Origin: Taxawa tesnikishii (nom. ined.)
Taxonomy: Eukaryota > Ascomycota > Dothideomycetes > Dothideales
Assembly (NCBI GenBank): GCA_030247885.1
Contig: JAPDRO010000019.1
Coordinates: 434,001-498,000, forward strand
Direction: 5' to 3'
DNA length: 64,000 bases
The translations under genes and the position numbers were made by a program. The notes under the pieces were generated by a model. The model had not been told where the DNA came from. It made no database searches and saw nothing but the letters and a program-made list of their open reading frames with translations. This document shows positions 45,573-57,138 of the stretch, piece by piece (within the stretch, counting starts at the first letter, position 1; each line of letters opens with the position of its first letter).

Positions 45573-46910
45573 ATGACCACTTCTTTCAGTGCATCGTCCG
45601 AACCCTTCTTTAGCCATCTCAACGTCCACAAAACACCTCATGTATTCCTAACAGCCGAAACGGACGACTTCGACGAGAACATCATTGACGCATGGCAAGA
45701 CGAGGGCTTCAAAACATACTATGTACCACTCGGAGACGGCGGTCCAGCGTACACGAAGAAAATACATAGTCTCGCTGACAATATCGGAGTGGGCGAGAAC
45801 TATGCCATAGTCGGTAACTCACCCTCGCCAAGCGCCATTAGCTCGACCTCAGTCTAACAGTCCTGGGAATCTACAGCATTCGGAGATGCGGCAACACTCG
45901 TCCTGGAGGCCTACGTCAAGCCACAAACTCCTCGAATATGCGCACTGGTCGCGTACTACCCGTCCGCGATCCCGGAACCCAAGACTCAATTCCCGCCTCA
46001 TATCAAGGTATTGGTGCATCTCTGTGGCACGTCCATTGGTGTGCGCCGTAACCCGGAAATCCTAGGAATCCAAGGCAAGCGGCGTACCGTACAGAAGCGT
46101 CTCAATCCCGGTCTAGGACTCGGTGGCGGGATGAAACTTGCGTTCCCCAGCTATACGTACGAGGGCCTCGAGTCCGGATTCGCGGAGAGCGATTTGGAAG
46201 AGTACGATGGCATTGCGGCGGAGCTGGCGTGGACGAGGAGCCTGGCGACTGTACGAAGAGCCTTTAATATCCACAGCGAGATGGGGATGGAGAAGGTGCG
46301 GGACCTGCATCTTGAGAGTACGTCTTCCTCATCTGTATTCGACAGTCAAACCCCGGTGCTTTTTCGCCCCGTTTGCTGACTTGCCTCCGAAGACACAAAG
46401 ACTAGCTCCGATGCAGCCCTCTCATCTCTAACCACCAAAAGCCATGTTATACACGCGCCTACGCTGACGGGTGGGTTGAATGAGGCCACACTAACACGCT
46501 TCTATACCGAGTTTTTCACTCCACCTCTCGCCAGCCTGTCCACACGCCTACTCTCCCGCACCATTGGCACCGACCGTATCGTCGATGAGATGCACGTGTC
46601 CTTCGATCACACCGAGTCCTTACCTTGGATCCTGCCGGGCGTGCCACCCACAAAGAAACACGTCGAGGTCGTGGTCGTCAGTATCGTGTGCATCAAAGGA
46701 GGCAAGCTGGCGCACGAGCACGTGTACTGGGACCAGGCGAGCGTGCTGGTGCAGGTGGGCTTGCTGGATGCGAAACTCGTGCCCAAGACGTTTGAGGGAA
46801 AGGTGAAGAGATTGCCGGTTGTGGGAGCGGAGGCGGCAAAGGTGTTGGTTGGGGAGAAGGGAAGAATCAATGAGTTACTTGGCGAAGGGAAGCAGTTGCC
46901 CATAAGATGA
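45573..46910 (+). CDS. alpha/beta-hydrolase (dienelactone-hydrolase-like) fused to SnoaL/NTF2-like domain
   Basis: Exons 45573-45813, 45877-46317 and 46393-46910 join in frame to give 399 residues. The first 140 residues resemble the start of a dienelactone-hydrolase-type fold (KTPHVFLTAETDDFDENIID, then YYVPLGDGG). The position of the nucleophile elbow reads YAIVAFGDAATLVLEAYV, with Asp instead of Cys or Ser and no GxSxG. The C-terminal 130 residues (LNEATLTRFYTEFFTPPLAS, IGTDRIVDEMHVSFDHT, HVEVVVVSIVCIKGGKLAHE) have the pattern of a SnoaL/NTF2-like cone domain. Fusions of this kind are annotated in many ascomycetes without known function. Catalysis by the first domain is uncertain because of the altered elbow; the splice placing that motif uses the second of two nearby AGs, chosen to keep the frame. 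Confidence 0.6.
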
Positions 46911-46981
46911 GTTAATGTACTTCATTCCGAGTCTTGTTCTGTTCTACATCTCGTGATATTCTACACATGAAACGGCGTGGT

Positions 46982-47768
46982 TCACCGTCCGGCCGCCTTC
47001 GTCACAACCCCCACAACATCCTCCAGACTCTTCACCACCGCCGTCGGCTTTCCCTTCTCACCCTGTATCAATTCGTCCTGCCATCCATTCCCCGCCCTGT
47101 CGACCCAGATCGCCTGCATCCCCATCGCCCGCGCACCAACAATATCGAACGGGTTTCCACTCACCAGCCACAACTTGCCCATCTCCTTTACCCCTACCTT
47201 CTCCGCCAGATGCGTATACACCTCCGGTGCGGGCTTGAACCTCTTCGGCTCCTCGACCACCACAATATCCTCGAAGACGTCCGAGTGCGGTTTCAGGTCG
47301 GGAGATTTGTAGACGGAGTTGCCGACCATAGAGGTCGTGCCGTTGGAGAACACGACAGGTGTGATTGAGGAATGCGAGCGCAGGGATTCGAGGCAGGGAG
47401 AGACGTCGGGGAAGGTGCTGAGCGAGTCATAGGCGGCCATGAGATCGTCGATGGAGGATTGGGGAAGGGAGACGGAGGATTCGGAAAGTGCGTGTTTGAG
47501 GGAGCGTTGGGTGAGGGTGCTGAAGTCTTCGTATTGGTCTGTAGTTGGTAGTTTAGTGCGGGAGTGGATGGAAGAGGAAGGAAGAGGGTGAAGCAGTACT
47601 CATGCTGTTAAGACGCCAGGTATACTCGAGCTGATATTTGCGCCATGTCGTCGCTATTGTTTGAGCCTTCTCTTCCCCAAAATGAGAAGCTAGCTTCTTT
47701 GCTATGGACTCGGTGGAGAGTAGCGTTCCGTACGCGTCGAAGGCGATGACGGTCTTCTGGTCGCTCAT
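46982..47768 (-). CDS. 2-haloacid dehalogenase-like HAD hydrolase
   Basis: Minus-strand exons 47768-47600 and 47538-46982 give 241 residues. HAD motifs occur in order: motif I AFDAYGTLL with the nucleophile Asp, motif II VVFSNGTTSM, motif III Lys in EPKRFKPAPEVYTHLA, and motif IV LWLVSGNPFDIVGARAMGMQ. The Ser-Asn-Gly-Thr and SGNPFD patterns are those of type II L-2-haloacid dehalogenases. Fungal relatives probably act on small metabolites rather than on halogenated acids; the natural substrate is unknown. The 61-nt intron starts GTACTG. The gene ends 71 bp from the end of the convergent hydrolase-like gene, so their transcripts likely overlap at the 3' ends. The start Met (MSDQKTVIAFDAYG) gives a normal N-terminus for the family. 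Confidence 0.85.
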
Positions 47769-48179
47769 GTTGTCTGATGCGATAGGCGTTGCGGTTCGAA
47801 GAATAGGAAAGAACACGATTGAACGACTTACTGAAATTGAGTCGACTCGTCTAACTGATCTGGGTGGTGTTTGATTAATGCTCAACACCTACCTGCACAA
47901 TTACACTCCTCATGCTCATCGGATGGAGAGTTTGGCCGGAAGAGGTAGTGACGCAATGAGCGCTCCGAATCCGCGGTGAAGTGGAAAGCTTGAGCTGGCG
48001 GCCTCGCGGGAGATCAACAATTGATCGGCGGTCTCTCCACAAACAGATGATCTGTGCTTGAACGACATCATGGCGCGGTGAGGCGAGTCCAGTTCAGAGG
48101 ACGATCCGTTCGTGTTCCTGTTCCTGTTCCCTGTTCTTGTTCCTGGCGAGCACGGCCAGCCCAGCCGCCGTATGCACGC
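47769..48179. promoter_or_regulatory. shared upstream region of HAD and HNH genes
   Basis: 411 bp between divergent starts. A run of TTCCTGTTCCTGTTCC (about 48114-48129) is a short imperfect repeat just upstream of the HNH start. Confidence 0.45.
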
Positions 48180-49006
48180 ATGATTCCGGATGATGAGATC
48201 GCCAACTACGAAGCCTTCCGCGACTGCCTCTCGGATCTGGTCATCTCCAAGCTCTCACCCTCAGCAGACAAGGCGAAGAAGAAGCGCGCGGTCAAGGGCA
48301 GGAAGAATGAGATCAAGCCCGTCGTGAGGCCGGCAGAGGAGGTCGCTGCGAGCGATGCGGCAGATTTGGGAGAGTTTATAGATGTATGTACGCGCCCAAT
48401 GATGCACATATTGGCTGCAGCAACTAACGCAATTGACAGTATCTCGCCACTGAGATTTTTCTTTCCCTTCCCGCCGACCTGCGCACTCTGTCCTACAGCG
48501 CGGTACAGAACGATGGCGATCTGGCCAACAAGTACAGCGTTCCGCTCGACACCGCCGTCTACGAGTCCGTCTTGACGCCTCTTCCACCATCGGTGCCAGA
48601 TTCACTGACCTCGTACGGTCTTCTCCCGGATGAAAGCGATCTGCCGCACCTTCTCGAAGCGCCCATCTCTGCCTATATAACCACCTGTGTGGCAGCAACG
48701 CCGGATTTTACTCCGAGCACCCGCGCCACTGAGTGCGAGATTTGCGATAGAGGACATCTGCCACTCACCTACCACCATCTGATTCCTCGCGCTGTCCACG
48801 CGAAGGCGGTCAAAAGAGGTTGGCACAAGGAATGGGAACTGAACAAGGTGGCGTGGTTATGTCGCGCCTGCCACAGCTTCGTGCATCGCATTGCGAGCAA
48901 CGAGGAGTTGGCGAAGGAGTGGTACAGTGTGGATTTGTTGATGGGGAGGGAGGATGTGCAGAGTTGGGCAAAGTGGATGAGTAGGATAAGATGGAAAAAG
49001 ACTTGA
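48180..49006 (+). CDS. HNH-endonuclease-type zinc protein
   Basis: Exons 48180-48383 and 48440-49006 join in frame to give 256 residues. It starts MIPDDEIANYEAFRDCLSDL; a Lys-rich segment (KAKKKRAVKGRKNE) could target the nucleus. The C-terminal third holds an HNH-like core: a first Cys pair in CEICDRGHLPL, then YHHLIPRAVHAKAVKRGWHK with consecutive histidines, then CRACHSFVHRIASNEELAKE with the second Cys pair and a His. The spacing fits a treble-clef beta-beta-alpha metal finger. Such proteins occur across ascomycetes with no experimental role. Nuclease activity is possible from the fold but is not shown. A single intron of 56 nt uses GTATGT. Confidence 0.7.
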
Positions 49007-50600
49007 GCTGCAACACCACGGTTGGATGAAGGCCAGCCGCAATCCATCTCACCAACGGTTGCATTCATCCTGAGCTTCACCGAGCAGGATCAATCTGCAA
49101 CATTACAGACGAAGGGTGACTGTGGGTAGGTCCTGCGGGGTCGCTGGTAGGGCTGGTACCTTGGTTGAGCGTGGCTTGCCATGCAGCATTCGCCTGTAAT
49201 AGCATTTCGTCGAAACTGCATCCACTGCCCTTGTCACCTCATCTTACCATGCATGAAGCATGCGCCTACACTTTCCATTCTTTCCTGGATCTCTTGCAGG
49301 GATCTGATAGGGCTGCTAGCTGCATCCAACGTTGCAGTAGCGTGGGTAAGCTCCCGTGCGACGCGACTGCGCAACGGACTGTACCGTTGTGCAACACAAG
49401 GTACCTTTTCTTAGCTTGACAGCTGTGGAGGCGCGGTATGGTGACGATACAGATGTGATGCAGAAGAAGTAGGGGACAAAAGCGGTGAAGAAGACCATGA
49501 GGTTGACAGTGAGACTCCTATGATAGGTATTCGAGATAGCCATTGACGCAGTGATCGAATGATGTCTGTAGGGGTGCTTGCTGCGGACCAGATGGGCAGC
49601 GGGACACCATATGCTTAGGCTGCTTAGCGTGCGGTTTCGCTGGCACTGCGCAAGCCACTGATCGAGCCCAAGGCCACGTCCTTGATTTTTCCCTGTGTAC
49701 TGCGTTTCCTAATCGGGACTTGACGAAGCTCGCTTGTGGTGATCATGCTACCAGAAACGGCATGTCACATGGGGTGCATGAGTAGGGCAGTTCTAGGGCA
49801 GTTCTAGGGCAACTAATCGCTTGCCCTACTCTGTCGAACGACTGCCGTGCCAGCGGTTCGGCTGGTGTCTCTGCTCCACGTTACTGGTTGGAAACGCTCG
49901 GGGTTCCCGTCAGCAAGCCTAACTACAAGTGAGGTGTGGCTTGACTACTGCTCGCTAACAGAACTACGGCGTAAAAGCGTAAAAGGTGGAGGGTCTGGTG
50001 AAGTGACGGGGTTAAGTGGTAGACGTTGTTCGATTCAAATCACTATCCAGATGCAATATGAGAGAGTGTCGGTAGTGAGACAGGAGAAGATTAGGACGCG
50101 CGGATGATCGCTCACGGACCGGCAGCTCGGAGGGAGATCCAGTGATCTTTGCCCGAGTTGCGTAAGCGCGCGATGAGATGCGTCTGGATTCCAGGAACTT
50201 TGACAGTGCACGCAGTCTTCAGAAGCGACAAGCCACAAAGCCACCGAAAGCGACAAGTCCCTCCCACCCCTGTGCATTGCATCTACACCTGCAAAGCAAC
50301 GCGGGAAGCCGTCCTCTATACCACTGTAACTTGCTCTACACCATCCTGCGCCTCCCCCAACTCTCTGTTTCTATCAAAAGACTAGCCGCAACAGCTCTGT
50401 ACTACGTCAAGGAACTACCCCGCCATCACACGTCCAAGGATTCCCTATCTTTAAGAGCCCGAATCCACTCGAGGGAACCACTGCAATCCGGATCACGAGC
50501 CTGAACACACAGTCTATCATACGCCTTCCTCGCGTAAGACACCGACCATCCGCCCAGCTCCGCCCTTGTATTGGCCAGACACCGGCACATCCATAGTATA
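49007..50600. other. intergenic, upstream of metacaspase gene
   Basis: 1.6 kb without a supported gene. The small ORFs at 49165-49543 and 49847-50504 lack motifs. A short repeat tract lies at 49785-49836. Confidence 0.45.
49785..49836. repeat. short repeat with inverted GTAGGGCA ends
   Basis: Two tandem copies of AGTTCTAGGGC sit between GTAGGGCA (about 49785) and its inverted copy TGCCCTAC (about 49829). The outer octamer is the same as the motif repeated at 29391-29769. Confidence 0.7.
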
Positions 50601-52633
50601 ATGTCATACTACCCGGGCCAGCAATACCATGGCGGCGGTGGGTATGGTGCACCTTCCCAGCAGCAATATCCTCCTCAGGGATATGGCGCCCCGCCTCCGC
50701 AGTATCCGTAAGCCATACCGCACTCAGGCAGCCTCGTCGCACTCTGTGTTAACCACAGCGAATCTAGGCCCCAGCAAGGCTACGGCTATCCTCCTGCCTC
50801 TCCACAACCTCCGTATAACAACTACGGCGCACCCCTCAGCAGCAACAGTACGGAGGCTACCAGCAAGTACGCGCACATCTCTATATCACACGATTATATA
50901 TCTGGTAGATATCTAACTCGTATATAGACGCCACCTCCGCAGAACCAGAACGGATATGGTTACGGTCCTCCAAGTGGACCTCCTCAGCACCAGGGCTATC
51001 CTCCAAGACCGGGTTCGTGTGGTTGTGTTTGAGAAACCAGCGTGAAGCTGACGGAGTATTGCAGAGTACCCCACGATGAACCAAAACTCTTACGTCAACG
51101 GCAACTACGGCGCTCCCCTCCACCTCCTACGCAAGCACAGGCATTCGGTCATGGTGCTCCTGGGAACTACACCTTCCAATACTCCAACTGCACCGGTCGA
51201 CGGAAAGCACTGCTTATCGGCATAAACTACTTTGGACAGAGGGGCCAGTTGCGAGGATGCATAAATGACGTCAAGAACATGTCCACATACTTGAACGAGC
51301 ATTTCGGATACAAGAGGGAAGATATGGTCATCTTGACGGACGACCAGCAGAACCCCATGAGCCAGCCTACGAAGGCCAATATTTTCCGTGCCATGCACTG
51401 GCTCGTCAAGGACGCGCGACCGAACGATTCTCTGTTCTTCCATTACTCTGGTACGTTCAAGACATATGTTCGCTTCGGTTTTTTCTAATCGAACCGCTCG
51501 CAGGACACGGAGGCCAAACAAAAGATCTAGACGGTGACGAAGAAGATGGCTATGACGAAGTCATCTACCCGGTCGACTTTCGACAAGCCGGTCACATTGT
51601 GGACGACGAGATGCACCGGATCATGGTCCGGCCACTACGCCCGGGAGTACGCTTGACCGCAATCTTCGACTCGTGTCACTCGGGCTCCGCCTTGGACCTC
51701 CCCTACATCTACTCGACACAGGGTATCCTCAAGGAGCCCAACCTGGCCAAGGAGGCCGGACAAGGCCTGCTCGGCATTGTATCTAGCTACGCGCGTGGCG
51801 ATCTGGGCGGCATGGCCAGCACAGCGCTCGGGCTGTTCAAGAAGGCGACCAGTGGTGACGCGGTCTACGAGCGCAATAAGCAAACGAAGACCAGTCCCGC
51901 AGACGTCATCATGTGGAGTGGTAGCAAGGATTCTCAGACTTCGTACGTATCGCCTCTTTCTGTTTCTCCTGATGATTGGAACTTTGAGTGGGGCTGTGAT
52001 AGCCCTAACGAAAGCGCGTTTGTACCGGGGTTTGAGTTGCATAGGGACATGCAGGGCATCGCCCTTGTGTAACGTGATTGCTGGTTTCTTGTTGTTCTTT
52101 AGCGTGGGCGCTAGAGGGGTTTTGCACACGAGCTCTTATTGAGCCGCTCTAATGCTTTGGTTTTTCTGTATACTAGCCAACAATATCCCGTGCCATCGTC
52201 TTGGAGAGCTCTAGCAGGGCTCGTCCAGGATGTTGGCACGACGAGTTGCGTTGGCTGGTCTGGGTTTCCTTTGTCATTCCCTCGTTTGCCAGCGCTTTTC
52301 ACGTCACACGCGAGATGTACGACCGCTGACCGTTTCTATAGGGCAGACGCAGCTATCGCGGGTCAGGCTACTGGTGCCATGTCATGGGCCTTCGTCACAG
52401 CGCTCAAGAAGAACCCGCAGCAGAGCTACGTGCAGCTGCTCAACAGCATCCGTGACGAGCTCGAGGGCAGGTACTCCCAAAAGCCGCAGCTGAGCTGCAG
52501 TCATCCTTTGAGTACGTCTTCTTCTTCTTCTTCTTCTTCTTCTTCCCCTCCTCCTCCTAACTCTGCACATCTTGCGTCTTATGTGCGGTTTCTGACGAAT
52601 ATCGCAGACACGAATCTCTTGTACGTAATGTGA
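50601..52633 (+). CDS. MCA1: metacaspase (type I, Mca1/CasA)
   Basis: Seven exons (50601-50707, 50768-50866, 50928-51012, 51065-51450, 51504-51942, 52342-52511, 52608-52633) give about 437 residues if one C is restored at about 50832-50836 and another at about 51114-51118. The N-terminal prodomain is Tyr/Gln/Pro/Gly-rich ([20 protein letters not shown]), prion-like, as in yeast Mca1. The p20 region has [20 protein letters not shown], the catalytic His in HYSGHGGQT and the catalytic Cys in [16 protein letters not shown]. The p10 part ends SHPLNTNLLYVM. It is a calcium-activated, Arg/Lys-specific cysteine protease involved in ageing, protein quality control and cell death. One intron is 399 nt, while the rest are 50-96 nt. 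The last intron contains a CTT tract. Confidence 0.9.
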
Positions 52634-53140
52634 ATAACGACACCCTTGGGCTATGGAAAAGAACATGTGTCGGCATGACATACCTGGAGTCTGCTGCACT
52701 TGCATGGTGGAGGCCTTGGATTGGGCATGAGCATAGAAGATTCTCTGTTCCTTTAAGCTACGGAAGGGAAGGGAAGTGGAAAGCTGTAGCGCTGAGATGC
52801 GTTCCATCCTCTGTTTTTGAGCATGCATGCTGGATGCGGCTTGAATTCGAAGCTTGTCTTTATTATGGGCTTGTTTCTATTATGGGAAATCCGCCAGTCT
52901 CAGGGCGTCGTGGCGTTTTGGAGATCTTGGTCTCATGTCTCGCCTGCCATGTCTTCATGTCAAGTCGTGTGAGAAATGCCAGCAAGTTGCTGTTGGAACG
53001 TGTTGTTCCTTGCGAGTGCAGCTACGATCAAACCAGAATCTTTGCCAAGGCTCGGAATTCGGAGTTCGTGATAACCTGCCTACCTTCGCCTCATCACTAA
53101 TTACTTACCCCAATCCCTTAATAGTATTTGGATCGCTAAT
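52634..53140. other. intergenic between metacaspase and RSA3
   Basis: 507 bp; ORFs of up to 156 codons (52630-53100) lack motifs. This should hold the metacaspase terminator and the RSA3 promoter. Confidence 0.5.
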
Positions 53141-53815
53141 ATGCCGAAATCTACGGCAGAAACTCTGTCAGAGAAGCCAAAGCGCCAACGTAAGCGCAAG
53201 GCGCGCACGCAAGGTCGGCCTTTCCTGTCGTCTTCGCCACATGCTGAAAATCGTTATGCTAATTCTAGATTGAGAGGAAAACAGTCTCGTCATCGTCATC
53301 ATCTTCTGATACGGATGAAGCATCGAGTAGCACCAGTAGCAGCAGCAGCAGCGAGTCTGAAGCGCCGGTCAAGGTAGCGAGCGCAGCAGTACGTATTCAA
53401 TTCGAGTCGAGCAAGGAAAAAGTAAAGACCACCCTAGCTAAAACATCACAACAAGAAAACTGCACAGTCAACCCCGACGGACACGAGCCAGCGAGTGAAA
53501 AGGAAGCGGAAAGGAAAGGTAGTGGCAGGCGCCGAAGACGCGTCTACGCCCTCAACTACACATCCGGCTCCAGCCACAGCACGGATCCGAGACGAAGAGG
53601 CGGAAGAAGCCTTTACCTCTCTCTACCTGCGTCAAATCACTTCGGAGTTCTCTGATGACCTCGACAGGATCCGTTCGGCGGGTGACTTCAACGGTGCAGC
53701 TAGTCTTGGGACACTCGTCGATGCTCTGAAACAAGGACGCGCCTGCTTTGGGAAGGAGGAAAGGGTTGGGATCGGGAGGGGTGTGATGGAGGCGGCGGGG
53801 ACGAGCGTTGGTTAA
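53141..53815 (+). CDS. RSA3: ribosome assembly protein 3 (Rsa3-like)
   Basis: Three exons (53141-53213, 53285-53388, 53468-53815) join in frame to give about 174 residues. A GTAAGC donor at 53190 would also keep the frame and shorten the first exon by 24 nt, so this end is uncertain. The N-terminus is Lys/Arg-rich (KPKRQRKRKART), then comes a Ser-rich acidic tract ([20 protein letters not shown]), a second basic cluster (KRKRKGKVVAG), and the conserved C-terminal domain EEAFTSLYLRQITSEFSDDL followed by DRIRSAGDFNGAASLGTLVD and ALKQGRACF. That domain matches the Rsa3 family of nucleolar factors, which act with the DEAD-box protein Dbp6 in early 60S subunit assembly. The AG before the second exon is one of two possible acceptors; only this one keeps the frame. 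Confidence 0.7.
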
Positions 53816-55595
53816 GAATTCTCTACTGATTTCAGACGGAAGATTGAGGCCCAAGTGAGGAGGAAGGGAAGGGGTTTTCCTGCTGCTGATCCAAACGGGC
53901 AAGTGTTGAAAGCAATGGTGCCACGCATAAAGATGTGTCAGGTATGCGTACTGGCTGCTACGCAACAGCCCGCACGCCGGCTGTACCGACCATGGTTTTC
54001 TGCATGTACGTGTCTTGACCGCATTGTCAAAAGGATTCTTCATCAATCTGTCATGACAGTGGAGCACTATATAGAAAGCACACACTGGAACAAGCGAGCT
54101 ACAAAGCGCGTGGCATACTCAATGCACACAGACCTCACGTCCGCCTGGCTAGAGCGAGTGAGAAGCTTTACCTGCACCATTGTCCACCTCAGTTGGTTGT
54201 TTTGCTAGGGTTGCAGGTGTCGGAATGACGGTTCGAGAGATGATGCTGGCTTGTTATGTGTCTTTCAGGTAGGAGGAACATTGTCTGATGCTGACCGGTT
54301 TGGCAAGCGAAAACCGAGGGCCCGTAAGCCGGAGGCATCGGACGTCCATGGTCGATATCATCTTGGAGATCCAGATTTCTGGCGTGCAGTTTCTTACAAA
54401 AGTCGAACATGGTGCGCCAGTAGTATTCGCATCTAACCGGTTGAATGAGAACCTCGGGAGCGATGAGCGTTGTACCATCAGGGAATTACTGCGGTTACAG
54501 GTCAGGCTCGTTGATGCTGCGCCAAAGGTAGGCCAGATCCGTTTGCAGAAGCTAGAGATCATCGTCCCGAAGCCTCGTGCATTGACGTCGCTATATCAAG
54601 TAACTGCCGACATCGATTCTTCTTTAGCGCAGAGAATGGCTGATTGCAAAAAGAGCTCCAAGCGACGTCGTTCTTCCCCTGCTCATCTGCTTCTGCGCAC
54701 GAATCGAGACTCAACTGACAGTGTCCTTTCTCGAAAGCCGAAGCCGGTCTCGTAATAGTCCTCTGTGAACCCATTGCATCCGGCTCACAAGCAACGCGGT
54801 TATCGAGAGGACAGAACAGCTTAATGGAGTCTTCGGAGGTCGTTCCTGCATCTTTATACGGTAGCAGGTATACATTCCGTTTCTTGCGTCCCCTCATAGG
54901 AAAGCACTCAAAAGCACTTCCTGCTTTTTAGTGATTTTTTCTCCTTCCTTGAACCGGGTATTGCGAGGGAAGTCCCTTACGCTCTGAGCATTGTTCTCGA
55001 GACCTCGCAGTCTTTTCCGACCGATTCCTTGAGCGTCTTGAGGTGAGCAGAGGCGGCCTCGTTGCTGAGAACCTCCGCGTAACGGGCCCCGGCATATTCA
55101 GGATAGGTGAACGTGCAGAGAACGCGTTCTGGAAGGTAGAAGTGGTCTGCACAATGGATGCAGTCCTCGTCAGACGTCGAAGGGGGCTTGTGCTTGTCTT
55201 CGAAACGTTGTGCTTGGGCAAGGGTAACAGGTGCTAACTTCTTACCTCTACAGGCCTTGATGCCTGTATGCTGTAAACTCGAAAAAGAGTAGGGAGGAGA
55301 CGCTACCAAAACTGCCGTTGTAGGAGACATGTTTAAGGGTGATACTTTTTGGAAACCGAGTCTGTCGTGGTGTGTCGATTGGAAAGATGTTTTGTGATCG
55401 AGCAGATGTCTAGGTTGATTTGCGTAGTGAAAGAGAGGCTCCGTGAGCGCTCACACCGCGATCGTGAACGAGGCCATAAGAACAACTCACTACAACACTC
55501 GCACAAGGATTTCGCTTTCAGTAAGGGGGTCAATGTATTGGGTCACAGCAAGACACTGCTGGATTGCCCAAGTGTATAACAAGGTCTTCCAGATT
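53816..55595. other. intergenic with weak minus-strand coding signal
   Basis: 1.78 kb. On the minus strand at about 54260-54480 an open frame reads GTTLIAPEVLIQPVRCEYYW followed by FDFCKKLHARNLDLQDDIDH, which looks coding but cannot be joined to a start. A separate short ORF at 54977-55330 is listed on its own. Plus-strand ORFs here have no motifs. Confidence 0.35.
54977..55330 (-). CDS. hypothetical small protein with a Cys pair
   Basis: An ATG-initiated frame of 117 residues with coding-like composition: MSPTTAVLVASPPYSFSSLQ, DKHKPPSTSDEDCIHCADHF, PERVLCTFTYPEYAGARYAE. There is a CxxC pair (CIHC) and a His two residues before the second Cys, so a small metal site is possible. A GTAAGA within the frame at about 55246 could be a donor, which would change the protein. 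No family recognised. The region lies between RSA3 and GRH1 with no partner. Confidence 0.35.
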   Translation of the reverse strand: MSPTTAVLVASPPYSFSSLQHTGIKACRGKKLAPVTLAQAQRFEDKHKPPSTSDEDCIHCADHFYLPERVLCTFTYPEYAGARYAEVLSNEAASAHLKTLKESVGKDCEVSRTMLRA

Positions 55596-56781
55596 CTACC
55601 GCTTAGCAGATTCGACAGACCGAGAGCTGCTCATCTGTCTACTCTTGCGAAGCCCGTGGCGGTCCCCCTTTCGGCGGAGGGGTAGTGTTGCAGCCTTCGT
55701 CGGCGCGTTATCCTGCTCCTTACTCTTTTGTTCTCCTTCCTTGAAGTAGTCATCCAGACCTACTCCTGGCGACACAGCATGATGTGCCCTAGCTTTCCTC
55801 CCAGCTTTTGAGGGTCCTCCGGCAGGCGAACCCCCAGCTGCAGGCGGTGTCGCGCTGAACTGCATGTTCGCCGGTACAAGGAAATTGGACGGCGACTGGC
55901 TAGTTGGTGGCGGTGCCGGACTCGGAGTTGGTTGAAAAGATCCATTGGCTGAGAGAGCAGACGCAGGTCGCGCTTGCTCATTGCTGAACCGTGCTGTCTC
56001 GAACATGGTCTCTCCCGGTGCTTGGGTCGGCTCTGCCAGGGGCGCGGGGACTCGATGTAGGGCTCCAAAACCGAGGACGCAACCCAGAGCGCCATCGCCT
56101 CCCCATCCTCGCGCTGGAGTTATTGTCACTGTGCGGGTAACGTCATACTCGTTGTTGTACACGTATAGGCTGAGTGGGCGGTTCATGAACTGTGTAGGGT
56201 GTTAGCCTGCGCAGCTTCTTCCTGCCGGGGACCAACTCTTACATCCTCGATCAATTCTCCCAAGCCGTTCTCCCCTCTCATAAGGCCTGCCGGACTTCCT
56301 ATCACATAGTCGCTGTACGGAAGGAGGCCCGCGACGTCGGCAGGCGAGTTAGGGATCACGTCCAGGATATGCCACACATTCTCCGCGGAGGACAGCGGAG
56401 CCCACTGCAAGGAGAGCCCGAGGGACGGTGCCTCAACAGGGATTGGGACGTAGATTTCGCGGATCTGCTGCCCCTTCGCGCTCCATACTCCCAAGCTAAT
56501 GGTCGTCCCGGCGCAGTTGCGCACTTCTGTCGCGAAGAGATGGGGATCGGAGTTGTCCTACTCATTTTTCAGCAGCTGCAGGCAGTGAACAACATGTTTG
56601 TACAGACTAGTGTGCGTCCGTTGATCCCGATGATGAAATCAAACCAGGGCTCAATGGGGAGCTCATTGTTCGTGTTGCGCAGTGCCTGGAAGCCGTATGC
56701 GCCAGATGCATTTGATCTTTGAGCTTGCGGATCGGAGTCAAGCCGGGAGATGAACTGATTCAGTCTGCCGAAGAAAGCCAT
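55596..56781 (-). CDS. GRH1: GRASP protein (Grh1), Golgi reassembly-stacking
   Basis: Minus-strand exons 56781-56608, 56557-56243 and 56189-55596 join in frame to give 360 residues. The tandem PDZ-like GRASP domain is readable: ASGAYGFQALRNTNNELPIE, WFDFIIGINGRTL, NCAGTTISLGVWSAKGQQIR, NVWHILDVIPNSPADVAGLL and YSDYVIGSPAGLM. It is followed by a Ser/Pro-rich tail. The N-terminus (MAFFGRLNQFISRLDSD) lacks the Gly2 of myristoylated animal GRASPs, and the yeast homologue instead uses an acetylated amphipathic helix, which this segment could form. It acts at early Golgi/ER exit sites and in unconventional secretion. The first intron has a weak GTCTGT donor but the only fitting phase. Confidence 0.87.
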
Positions 56782-57138
56782 TGTGTAGTGTTGTGCTTTC
56801 TAGAGAGTCTAGGGGCTACTGGCAACGTACAGCGTGCTCTGGAATAGAGTAACGGTCGAGTCAAGCGCCCGGGTATACCAAGACGACGCGAGTCAGGCGA
56901 ATTCGGCCAACAACGCTCATGATTGGCTGTTTTATGTCTACATTCGACCAACACATATGGCACAGGCTGCAACACTTTTTGAAGACGGGAAGCTAGGGCA
57001 TGTATAAGAGAACGTATGATGCACTATTGATCTTGCGTCCGTCTATTTACAGCGTCTCTGGATAGGCAATTCCTGACCCCTGTGCAAACGAGCGGGTACG
57101 AACCTTATCACGTAGAACTGATATTCCACACGTATTTT
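56782..57138. other. intergenic, upstream of GRH1
   Basis: 357 bp between the GRASP start and the retroelement fossil. Nothing recognisable, presumably the GRASP promoter. Confidence 0.4.

Noticed and set aside
50000-50060. Sequence resembling a tRNA T-arm (GTTCGATTC)
   Set aside because: No matching acceptor stem, D-arm or anticodon arm could be drawn around it.
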